Assembly (NCBI GenBank): GCA_030374765.1
Contig: JARGXX010000116.1
Coordinates: 620,001 to 684,000 of the forward strand
DNA from: Agarophyton chilense
Taxonomy: Eukaryota > Rhodophyta > Florideophyceae > Gracilariales > Gracilariaceae
Reading direction: 5' to 3'
Length of the DNA: 64,000 bases
Shown here: piece by piece, positions 45,933 through 56,511 of the stretch
Layout: every line of letters starts with the position of its first letter
Position numbering within the stretch: the first letter of the stretch is position 1
Notes under the pieces: generated by a model
The model's database searches: none
The model's input: only the letters and a program-made list of their open reading frames with translations
Told to the model about the DNA's origin: nothing
Translations under genes and position numbers: made by a program

Positions 45933-48900
45933 AGGGAGAGCTCGCCTCCCTGCTCCCGCGCTTGGAAGCCCAAGATTTTCTTGAGGCCTCAGAAATTTCC
46001 GCCGTACGGAATCAATCCGCCGGACGGAAAGCGAGTACAGTTTGACTGTGAGTTACATCGTCCTTGGAGACGTTATACTTGCCCGTCAAAATGGAAAAGT
46101 TACTTCATGGTAGTGTCTAAAAGAAACTATAAGGTCTATGCCGACATCGGCTCTGACAGGAATCTGTTATCTCGTCGATTGACTATCCTGGACACAGGTG
46201 CTGGTCCGAACTTTACACGGGAATCGGAGCTCGCTCCTCCTGACTTAGAACGTATTCGATACGGTCCTTTACCGGACATCCGGGATGCCAACAAAAATGC
46301 TATGAAGACACTGGGAACAGTTCGACTCGTGGTGCGTTTGGCACGCTTTGTAGTCCTAGTCGACTTCATCGCCTGTAAGACGTTAGCTGCACAAGTGGTA
46401 CTGGGATGTAATTATTGCGACAAGTTTGTCGAAGCCATTCGCCCGCGAAGAAAACTAGTGGAACTAGATGATGGATCAATGGTACCAATTGTTCGCAAGC
46501 CAATGCATCGTTGCTCTGAAGCACCTCCACTTCCACCATCTATGGAATACGGGAAATCCTGAGGACGTGTCTCGCCGAGGATTCGAGTAGCGAAGAGTGC
46601 CATGCTGAAGGCGCAAACCCAAACTTGGGTTCAAGTAAGAACAGAACGACACGGACTCGTCGTAATTCAACCGAATAATCGGATGTACGAATCCCGTGGA
46701 TTGCTAGTGGCTGACGGCATTGTTCAGGTTGATCCTGGTAGCCCCTTTTGGATACTAGTGAGTAACTTCACCGATAACGATTATCAGATACCGAAGAATC
46801 AGGTTGTTGCAACAGCTTTGCCTCATCCCACAGTGGTGGTCCCTACTCATATTTCTACTGCAGAAGTATTGGGATTAACCCATGTCGGTGACACAGACGA
46901 AGAACTGCAAACTCCCTCTGGAGATCAATTGCAAACGGCCAAGGATCCAGAGAGCCTGGTCGATGAGCTAGACTTAGCACATGTGTCGGAACACTACAGA
47001 ACGAAGATCAGGTCTATGCTGAAGAAGTATACCTCCATGTGGAGCGGAAAACTAGGAGAGATCTCTGCTACGGAACGCCATATTGATTTGGTCCCAGGGT
47101 CACGACCCATCTCCCAACCACCCTACAAAGCGAGACCGCTAACTCGCCAAATCGAGGAGGAGAATGTCAGCAAAGTGCTGGAAGAAGGAGTAACCGAAGC
47201 AGCTCAGTCTGCTTGGGCCTCACCGGTGGGGCTGGTTCCAAAACCTGATGGTTCTTTTCGATTCTGTATCGATTATCGAAAACTGAACGCAGTTACAGTT
47301 CACGATACATACCCGTTGCCTCGAATGGACGAATGCATTGACAGCTTAGGAGAAGCGAACGTGTTCACCACGTTGGACGCCAACTCTGGCTATTGGCAGG
47401 TGCCTGTAGCGGAAGAAGACCAAGATAAAACCGCATTTGCGTGTCACGCCGGTCTCTATCGGTTCATAAGGATGCCCTTTAGCTTAACGAATGCACCGGC
47501 TACTTTCCAGCGTACTCTGGACATCTTGCTATCAAGATACAATTGGAAGACTTGTTTAGTCTATTTGGACGATGTGATCATCTTTTCCCAGGATGTGGAA
47601 AGCCAATTACGGCATGTCGAGGAGAATCTCAAAGCACTACAGAGCGCAGGTATCCCCTTGAAGTTCAAGAGATGCGAATGGTTCGCTAGCACCGTCCGGT
47701 ACTTAGGACATGTGATCAAGCCGGGACAGCTTGCCATTCAAGAGGCACAAACAGCGGCTCTCCACGAAGTACAACCTCCATCGACACAGAAGCAATTGCG
47801 TTCTTTCCTCGGCTTGTGCAACATCTACCGACGATTCGTGCCGCGATACTCGCATATAGCGGCACTGCTCAACGCAAAGCTGCGTAAAGGACAACCAGTA
47901 CAGCTGGAACAATTCAGACAAGCTGAAGTGGAAGCGTTAGACGCGCTGAAGACAAAGATTATTACATCCCCAGTCTTGGCGCTGCCCATCCCCAACCTGC
48001 CATACTCAGTGGATACCGACTCTAGCGAGTAGCAAGTAGGGTGTGCCCTTTTTCAAACACACCCTGATTGTAAACGCAAACCCATTGGTTACTGATCAAG
48101 ATCGCTGACCGCAGCTGAGAAGAAGTATTCAGTTTCAGAAAAGGAATGCCTTGTAGTCGTTTGGGCTCTAACCACACTGCGACCGTATCTCCAGGGAGAA
48201 CGTTTTGCCGTCAATACGGATCATTCGTTTCTACGATGGTTACTGTCCATTACACACCCGTCTGGTCGTCTCACAAGATGGCTCTTACGCTTTTCTGAAT
48301 TCAATTTCGAAGTGAAGTATAAGAAGGGATTGGCCAATGTCCAAGCTGACGAGCTATCGCGACTCAAAACACTGGGCGAAACCCAAGGCGAAATCCATGA
48401 AGAGATACCTTGCTTCTACATGGAGACCCATTCACCATCTTTTGAAGAAGAGGAACAAGAGACCCTTGATGATTATTCGGATGCAGACCCGTTCCTTGCA
48501 TTAGCAGACACTGACCCTTCAGTTCAACTCGAGCGAATCTCATGCACTGAGCTCCTCAATGAGCAACACGCCGATACGTTTTGTGCGTCGATACGCTCTC
48601 GTCTTAACGGGGGGGAGGAGCTCCCCTTTTCACTCGATTCACGAGGAAAAATATTAAGACATGTCGAAAAGCATGATCAAATCGTGATTCCACACGTCTT
48701 GAAGAGTCGAGTACTCCATCTGGCATACTGCAGCAGGCTGTCTGGTCATCCAGGAGGAACGAAGTTGTTCATGACTCTAAGAAGAGATTTTTACTGGCCT
48801 AATTTGGCAATGGACTGCCATGCTACAGTGAGATTGTGTACTACATGTGCGAAGAATTGCGTGAAGCTTTACAGGAAGCGGAAACCGATGACTTTAATCC

Positions 48901-49970
48901 AGGCGAAAGCGCCTTTAAAATACGTTAGAATCGACATCCCAGGGGAATTGATTCGCTCAAGGCGAGGTTATCGCTACCTATTGGTAATCACCGACCGCTT
49001 CTCGAAGCTAGTGCAAACTGTGCCGCTCAAGCGGATAACCGCAAGCGTAATCGCACAGGCTTTTGTCAAACACTGGGTATTTAGATACGGACCACCAGAA
49101 GCTCTGTTATCAGATGATGGGAAGCAATTCGTTGCGAAGTTCTTTCAGAATGTTTGCCGCATTATGGACATTCGAAAAGTGTTTACCACGACCTATCATC
49201 CGCAATGAAACGGTCAGGTGGAGCGTTTTAACCGCACGCTGATGGCAGCATCACGACACTACATCGCGGACCACCCGAAAGAATGGGACATGTTTACAGA
49301 TACTCTGTGCTACGCGTACAATACGCAAGTGCAAACCTCTACAAATAGGGCACCGTTTGACCTCGTGCTCTCACGTAACCCTCCGGCTTTACCGGTTGCG
49401 CTCGACGACAAGGCAGAATTTGAAGCGCCGACCCCGGCTAAGTACCATCTGAAATGGAGGAATGACCTGAAGGCCAGAGCGGAAGAAGCCGCTAAGGAGT
49501 TTTCAAAGACGCAAGCTCGCTATAAGCGAAACTATGACGCCAGAAGGCGAAGAGGAAATCCGGCAATCCGAGTAGAAGGTCACTTCTTCGTGCGAGTTGA
49601 AAGACTGGACAAACAGGAAGAATCTCGTCATAAGTTGTGGAAGATAGCGGCTGGAACATTCAAAGTGGTGTACCTTGATTAAGACACAGTGGTCATCAAG
49701 ACAGGTGAGGACGTTGAACGTGTATCGCGCGATGGCGTTGAAGTCGCGCCTGACCCGCAAGTGGAAGTCCAGGTATCTGGTAGAACTAAGGAGGCAAGTG
49801 CGACGGAACGTCAAGGCAACAGCCCAAGTGACTCTGGGGAGAGTGAACCGCCACCAATGGCTCCAGCGGAGGAGAAGCTCCTGATCTCCCACCGCCGGCG
49901 GTTGCGTACGCCAATCACGGACAGCTTCCGAAGTATCGGGATATGTCCCGTGGCACGCGCACACCCGTAA
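45876..49970 (+). pseudogene. pol: E2 pol with five in-frame stops
   Basis: About 4.1 kb stay in one frame with no frameshift. The frame is broken by TGA 46560, TAG 48030, TGA 48093, TGA 49206 and TAA 49680. The order is protease (ILDTGAGPNFTRE), reverse transcriptase (GVTEAAQSAWASPVGLV, FTTLDANSGYWQV, YLDDVIIFS), RNase H (VDTDSSE, NTDHSFLRWLL), integrase finger (HPGGTKLFMTL to CTTCAKN) and core with catalytic residues kept (VRIDIPGEL, LLSDDGKQF, GQVERFNRTL). Similarity to E1 pol is strong throughout. A frame change near 49950 separates it from the chromodomain. Confidence 0.88.
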
Positions 49971-50701
49971 GTACAGAAATGGAACCTGAAAGCAGGAAAG
50001 ATGTTTTGGACTTTGGCCCCAAAAACTTGGAAACGAGTGCACGCGAAAACGCGCCGTTGCTGCTTCAGGCTAAACCGTCAGGTGAAGCCCCACTTGCTGT
50101 TCCGCCGATATCGGCTCCCATCCCTCGTGGGAAGGAAGAAGAAGAGGTACCGCCTCCTTTCGTGGTGCGAGCACCATCGTCCACCGAACAGCGGTCAGAA
50201 TCGGATAAACCGAAGGAAGTTCGTCAACGAATGGAATTGAAAAGTAGTAAGAAGTACGCTTCTATGGAACCTGGAAAACAGTATAGCTCTTTATCTGAGA
50301 AAGGTTCTCAAGGAATGAGTACACTGCCCCTGCGGGCAGAACGACAGTTAGTGGACGAGCGAACGCTTAGCGACGCGGAGACTGCTAACACAGAGACGCT
50401 TCGGTCAGCCCCAAGGCATTTCAAACCTGTTAACAGGAGTCTCGAGCCAACAGCGAAAGAATTGGGAAACGCCCAGGAATATGTTATGGATCGCATATGT
50501 GAACATGGCGAGCATGAACATACCAGAGAATTACTGTATCGAGTCCGTTGGTACGGTTTTCCTCCGGAAGCGGATACGTGGGAACCTATGGCTCATATCC
50601 CCCGTTCGCAACTCATGCGATATCATCGACGCATGCGATTACCACTCCCCAGGGAGATCAACTCCTCGGTAGTCGGGCTCATGGGCATATCCCATTTCTA
50701 A
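49943..50701 (+). pseudogene. E2 pol tail with chromodomain
   Basis: The frame carries a Pro/Glu/Ser-rich spacer and then a chromodomain, EYVMDRICEHGEHEH and LLYRVRWYGFPPEADTWEPM, with its aromatic residues kept. It ends at TAA 50701. It is in a different frame from pol, so an indel has separated the two. Confidence 0.8.
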
Positions 50702-50811
50702 GTATGGGCTACCAAGGTAGTAAAAACTCTAAAGGCGAGAAGAATACAAGAAGTCATGTGAAAAAAAAGTGAAAACACGCAAGCACAGAACATTTACTGA
50801 TTATCACCTAG

Positions 50812-50950
50812 GAAGAACTCGAGAAGCGAGAGAAGAAGGATTGAAGAACTCGAGAAGCGAGAAGAGATGATTGAAGAACTCGAGAAGCGAGAAGAAGAAA
50901 TTAAGAACTCGAGAAGCGAGAAGAGATGAAGACTAGAAGATAAGAAGGGA
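50812..50950 (+). repeat. Purine-rich tandem repeat in E2
   Basis: Four copies of a roughly 30-bp unit beginning GAAGAACTCGAGAAGCGAG start at 50812, 50843, 50873 and about 50903, followed by more GAA-rich sequence. The tract lies between the chromodomain end (50701) and the antisense ORF end (51034), the same place as the CTT/GAA tract in E1. Confidence 0.85.
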
Positions 50951-51033
50951 ACGTGAAGACACGAAGTCAACGGAGTTTATTGGTATCAAGATATCACCGC
51001 AACGGTGTTGAATAGGAGTCTTTTCTAGGATTA

Positions 51034-52533
51034 TCAAAGAGACGTTCGAGCACGCAGATTCGCAAGAAGCTGTGCGCGATCATCCTCAACTTGGTCCACG
51101 GGAAAGCCCGCATCTAAGAAGAACTGCCTCAGCGGATCCAAGTCTGGATCTTCGACCGTCACTGCACTCGGTTGTTGGGTAAACCGACGAGAGTACTCTT
51201 GAGCAATTCCCGCCGCTGCGGATTGATCGATGGGAGTCGCTACGCCTGCCCGCTCTGGCTCGTCCTCGTAACCGAGTTCGGCCTCAGCTCCCGGCGCTTC
51301 CTCATACGGTTCCTCTCCGTTCTCGGATGGAGTAGCATCGTACACGTATCCAGTAAGCTGGTTCGGTGACATGTCATGCTGGTTCTCCCGAAGAAAGCGA
51401 GCCTGCTCGGAGGTGATTAACTGGCGCGTCCAGGGGTCGTACCAAACGAAATCTCCAGCACTTGCTGTTCGTCCAGGAGAATAGTCGTGGTGTCTTGCAC
51501 GGGTTCCGCGAGCGGATTGGTCAGCTGGCACTCCAGACCAATCGACACTGTCGATCAAATCCACAAGGTGGAGGAAGTCGGCATGGTTCGCACGGGACCC
51601 CAGGACAAGGGAAAGATCGAGTTCTCTCGCATACTTTCGCGCTGTGGGCGACATTTACAAAACTCTAAAGGTATCATAAGCATCCGACAGTAGGAAGACG
51701 GCCATCTTGGCGATAAACTCGGTATAAACCACCGTCCAATATCCCGAGAACGGGTCGTTAACCAACGCGGACCCGATGTAGGAGATCGCCGGTGGGAGCT
51801 CCACAGGGCAACCACGAGGACCCTCGATCGCTGCCCAATGCTCCGGAATACCGATGAAGTGCCCGAAGCGCGCGTTCCGCCGGATGCGGTCAATCTCGAT
51901 CATTTGATACGGCACCAAATAGCCCAAACGTGATCGAGTACGACGTTCCCAACGGGGATAGTCCCAATAGGGAATGTCATGCTTTCGAAGGAAGCAGAAC
52001 TCCGCACGGAAAAGAGGTTGCTGAAAGCAGAGAGCTGCATCGCGCACACCGCGCACACCGCGCCAACTGCTAATATCGACTTCAACGAGTGTCTCGATAT
52101 ACGAGTAACCTTCACCGTCGGTACGGGCTTTCCAGATATCTAGTACCCAGTCCTGCAGGAAAAGAACCGTACTGATGAATCGGTGCAGACGCTGGTAAAT
52201 CAGCTTGGTGAACCGCGTACGGGCTTCGGACAAGGTTTCCGTTGAATATCGCGCAATCGCGTTGTCTGGCAAAGCAATATGGCTCGCCCAGTCGTCGCTA
52301 TGAATCGCGTGTTCCGGAATACCGTCAGGGAAGTACCCACCGTGTACATAATGTTGTATCAACGCGTCATCGTGGATAGCAACTGGATCAAACCAGGGCG
52401 CTTGCGCGAAAAGTTCAACGTTGTCGAGAGGATCTCATCCATAGAAATCCGCAGGGTGCGGGTAGCTCCGCTGAGCACGACGAGAAGGAGCTCGAATCAC
52501 ACCTGCAGAGGCGACGTAAGCCGCGTTCGGCAT
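51034..52533 (-). pseudogene. E2 antisense ORF, homologous to that of E1
   Basis: A minus-strand frame of 500 codons runs from ATG 52533 (open further upstream) to TAG 51034, broken only by TGA 52437-52435 and TAA 51657-51655, with no frameshift. I do not recognise the family. It aligns with the E1 antisense product along its length: APWFDPVAIHDDALI, then WERRTRSRLGYLVP, RNARFGHF, ELPPAISYIGS, DPFSGYW, and near the end LRQFFLDAGFPV against VRQGLVNAGIPI. The C-terminal part is acidic. At its second stop E1 has a Tyr codon, and at E1's first stop it has Glu, so the ancestor lacked these stops. No transmembrane segment, zinc motif or catalytic motif stands out. Confidence 0.75.
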
Positions 52534-52640
52534 CGGAGCCACGGTTGGCTGAGGTAACGGTACCGACCGGAATCCGGTGTACGGTGTGGGGAACGAACGG
52601 TACTGATCGAGTTGAGCAGTAGGCTACGACGCATAACCAG

Positions 52641-53157
52641 CACGTCAGTGTTCTCGGAATGCTAGTTCAGAGGTCAAAAAAGGACGATTTGAAATGACCG
52701 AAAAACCCCTGAATTTATCCAAATGTGGAGGTGTTAATTTCCGAAAATATTTTCATTGGTTCATTAGTGCTAGTTTGTATGGGAAGGAAAACTAGCACAT
52801 ATCTGCAGTTTTTCTAGTTTTGATGGAGGTAAAACTAGCGTGAATCTTTCTGTCGCCGCAGTTTAAAGGTAAGAGTAGAGAAGTGGTGCAGGCGCAGATT
52901 CAATCTTTGTGCGCTCTAAATTGACAGATTAGTACAAACAACCGGTCCCAAAATGGACCTCAAAATAGAAATTGAACATTTAGTACCATCCATATCAATC
53001 GCAATAGAATCGCAGCCCGACCTGGCAGACCTCACGTGCCTTGCATTCTATATTATTCTCGACCGCCCTCCCCTATCACGTGCCCTGTGTGCGCCATACT
53101 CTCTCTCCGTCTACGCCCCTTACCAACTTCTTTCCCACCACCTCTCCTCCACCCACC
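52641..53157. other. AT-rich leader before the transposase, with two small hairpins
   Basis: GTGCTAGTTT (52767-52776) pairs with AAACTAGCAC (52789-52798), and a second, related hairpin with CTAGTTTT/AAAACTAG follows near 52817-52840. No gene is recognised. A frame from ATG 52953 runs into the pyrimidine-rich region without features. The left boundary of the next transposon probably lies here, but I could not fix it. Confidence 0.4.
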
Positions 53158-56100
53158 ATGCCTTCCTGCTGCTTCAACGGTTGCTCCTTCTTCGCCCGAG
53201 AAATCCCCGCCCTCCAGCGGCACCAGAGAAGGTGCCCTCATCGCCTCTCAGCCAACAAGCGCTTTCTCTCCCCTGGCGGAAATTAACCCAACTTCCCCCC
53301 CCGCACAAAACGCCACAAGTCCACCTCACAACTCCCCCCTCATCCTCCTCCCTCACATCGCCCTTCCGACAACGTCCCTCTCGCACACCATGACTCCTAT
53401 CTCCAAGACCAGCTCTCTCTCTCCCTCCACACCCAGGACGCCATCCACGTCGCCACTGCCCCTCTCGGTTCCCCCTCTTCTCTCGCTCTCTCCCCCCTCC
53501 CTCCTTCCACTCCCCCCCTCGACAACCCCCACCTGGAGAAAATGGTCCTCTACATCTCCTCCATCGCCTCCAAGCTTGGACAACGAAAGGCTGACGAACT
53601 CATCACTCTTCTTAATGATCCCCACTTCTCCGAATCAACATTCCGGAACTCAGTCTCCTCCGCAAAGCAATGCCTCGAACTCCAGGCAGACCTCTTCCAC
53701 CAGAGAATCAGGTCCATTCGTTTCGCCCCCTCGACCATCTTCGATCCCCACAAACGCTTCTCCGCAACCCTCTTCCAGAAAGACGCAATCCATGTCCTCA
53801 AACAACAGCTCGCCCTCGCACACTTCAAGAACACCTTTTTTCACCCCATCTCTCAAACATCCGCCTCCGGCTCCCCCGCTTTCGCACACCCCATTGCAGC
53901 CACCCTCGGCTCAAAAGTCGTCCCCTCACTCAAGACCGCCATCATGCAGTCCACAAAAGATAACATCGTCTGGCATCTCCCTCACTCCACCGGTATCGAC
54001 TCCTTCATCGGCCTCGTCCAAATCTACTCCGACAAGTCCTCTACCTCTCTCAAATATTCTTCTATCACCTCCTACCCCCTCCACATCACCCTTCTCAACT
54101 TCTGCGACTCCTTTCGCCACAAATGCATCTCCGAAAATCTCACACTCCTCGGCTATCTTCCCACCTCCTTCACCCCAATCACTCCTTCTCCAGATGCAGA
54201 TATCATCACTCATTCCTCCTCGATCCCCCGCCAAACAAAAATGGAACTCATACAGCAGACCATCTCCTCCCTCCTTCAACCTTTCTTCTTTTCCGCCCTC
54301 CCCGGTTTCCCCTTCCGCGACGCATACGGCGTTCTTCGTCAATGCCAACCCATCATCGCCAGCTACTGCGCAGACATTCCCGAGGCAAAGGATATTCTCG
54401 CCATCTCCCACGGCCCCCGCCCCCAGCACCCCTGCCACAGATGCTCTGTCCCTCGCTCACAACTCCACCAACACTCTCACGCCCATCCCCCTGGATCTCT
54501 TCCCCTCACCCTTGCAGCCCGCAACAAAGACTTCTCCCTCCTCAAGGACTCCGAAGCAGCTCTCCTCGCCCGCAAGCCAAGAGTCTCGCGCAACTTCAAG
54601 GAACAAGCTCTCCAAGCACTCCACTCCCTCTCCCTCGCAAAATACCCCTCCCTATTCGAGTCTTACCCCCTTTTCAACATCACCCCCCTCCTCACCCCAT
54701 ACAACATCTTCCCCTTCGAACCCCTCCACAAGTTCCACCTCGGCGTTTCCAAACTCATCAAGCTCGCCGCCATCGAACGTCTCAGATCAGAACACCTCCT
54801 CACCACCATCAGCTCCACAAACTCCCGCCGTTCCTTCCACTCCGTCCGCACCTCCATCCTCAAGCACTCCAACTTCATCCTTACCGCCATCGAAAATCAT
54901 TCCCCAGCTACCGGCCTCCACAACGACTTCTCTACTTCCGAAAGCGGGCAGTCCCTCAACGTCTTCTTCACAACTGACGGCGTCCGCGGCATGCTAGAAG
55001 CAAAAGACTACCGCGCCCTCGACATGGTCTTCCCCTTCTTCATCGGCGCCTTCTTCGACCGCTGCTGTGACGAAGCCAATTCCGCTCCCATCACAACTGT
55101 CTTCTCCAAGTACAAAGACCTCCTCCTCACCTCCATGTGCTACAACTCTGTCCCCGAATGGACCACTTCTCATCTTGCCAAACTCGCCTCCCAAATCCAT
55201 TCCTTCAAGCACAGAGCTGTCGATGTTCTCGGTCCATACCATACCTCCAACCTTGGCACCCTCAACTCCCACCTTCTCGATCACATCGTAGACGACATTA
55301 GGCGCTTTGGGGGTCTCCACTTCAACGATGCAGGCATTTTCGAACAAGCCCATACCCTCTTCAAAGCACATTACTCCCGAACCTCCAAGCGCAGACCCAC
55401 CCCGCACAACGAAACCATCCGTGCCATCGAACGCTCCGATGCCGTCAACAATTGGATTTCTCTCTCCGCTGATCTTTCCGTCACCTCATCCTCCCATGCC
55501 CCTCCTCCTCCCTTCCAATCCCGCAAACCAGGTTTCGTCCGTGATGGCAAGCACACCTCCTTTTCCAATCTCATCACCGCTCACAAATTTCTTCGAGCAA
55601 ACCCCCACTCAACAATCTCTTCCCTTCAGAACCTCTTCTCCCCAGACACTATCGTCATCATCTCACAGATTGGAACCCTCGCACTCCCCTCCTTCGTCAC
55701 ACTCACACTCGAAACAGTAGCTCTCAACCAGGACTCCACCACTTTCCGCCAAACCCGTCTCACATTCGTCAATTCCGCATACGTCGTCGGCGGCTTCACC
55801 CCAACCCTAGACGACTACATCGCCGATCGAAACGAGCTCGCCGTCAAAGATCCCCCTCTCCCACTCATTCAACGTATCTTCGCTGCTCCCTCCTTCGGTC
55901 CCTCTAAAACCCCAAAGCTCTCCCACATCCTCGTTGCCGGTTCCAGCTTCTCCAACCCCACTCCCACCGCCTGGGTCTACAAGCTCAACTCTCTTCTTCG
56001 CTTCACCACCCCTTCTTCCCCTTCCACTCATAACGAGTTCGCCTTCGTTCAGTTCCTCGAACTCGTTCCACCCCAGGATCAAGTCGATGTCTCTCTCAAT

Positions 56101-56424
56101 TGCATCTACCTCCGATGGGCAACAGACGACGAACAAAACCACACCGCCCACTCCCTTCCTATCTCAAACACTTCCAACTCCGACAACGTCTCCCCTTGGT
56201 TCGGCCTCGTACCACCCTCTTCCATTCTCGGCCCCGTTCATGTACTTCGCCAAAACTACCCCGCACCCCCTTTCACCCCTCGATTGCACTGGCGCTTCCA
56301 TCGCTTTTACCTCAACATATTCTACCGAGACCCAACTGCCAAGCCCTACTTCTCCAACACCACCACTGGTGGCACAACACCACCACTCGGTGGCACCCAT
56401 AATAATACCTCCCAAGGCACATGA
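53158..56424 (+). CDS. Plavaka/EnSpm-like transposase with N-terminal zinc finger
   Basis: One frame runs 1088 codons from ATG 53158 to TGA 56424, with a single TAA at 53284-53286; from ATG 53542 an uninterrupted 960-residue product is possible. The start, MPSCCFNGCSFFAREIPALQ followed by RHQRRCPH, is a C2H2-type finger as found at the head of Plavaka transposases. The core has the family's marks: an N-terminal helical pair, IYSDKSST, then LTLLGYLPTS, a Cys/His stretch (HPCHRCSVPRSQLH), FEPLHKFHLGVSKL, and near the end HLLDHIVDDIRRFGGLHF with FEQAHTLFKAHY, matching the DUF4218-like pattern. Codons end overwhelmingly in C. The stop after the finger may be decay, or the finger part may be spliced on; I found no convincing splice sites. 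The catalytic acids are not assigned. Confidence 0.7.
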
Positions 56425-56511
56425 TCCAATAAAATAGTCACCGCTGCTTTTCTTCCATAGCCGACCCCCATCTTGCTCCACCTCCTTACCCCCTTATCCC
56501 CCCGTACATTA

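Larger units (their letters stand above)
42984..52640 (+). mobile_element. Ty3/gypsy chromovirus E2 with antisense ORF, 3' LTR missing
   Basis: The order is 5' LTR (42984-43512), primer-binding site, gag, pol, chromodomain, purine-rich tandem repeat and an antisense gene. No second copy of the LTR is found after the antisense gene, so the element is truncated near 52640; that end is approximate. Its layout matches E1 in mirror image, but its LTR is unrelated in sequence and only gag, pol and the antisense product are alike, so it is a sister family. Many in-frame stops and at least two frame changes make it inactive. Confidence 0.85.

Noticed and set aside
53036-54997. A 653-codon plus-strand open frame overlapping the transposase in another frame
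   Set aside because: Its product is almost only Ser, Pro and Thr, as expected from reading the C/T-rich strand out of frame; the overlapping transposase frame has recognisable family patterns.
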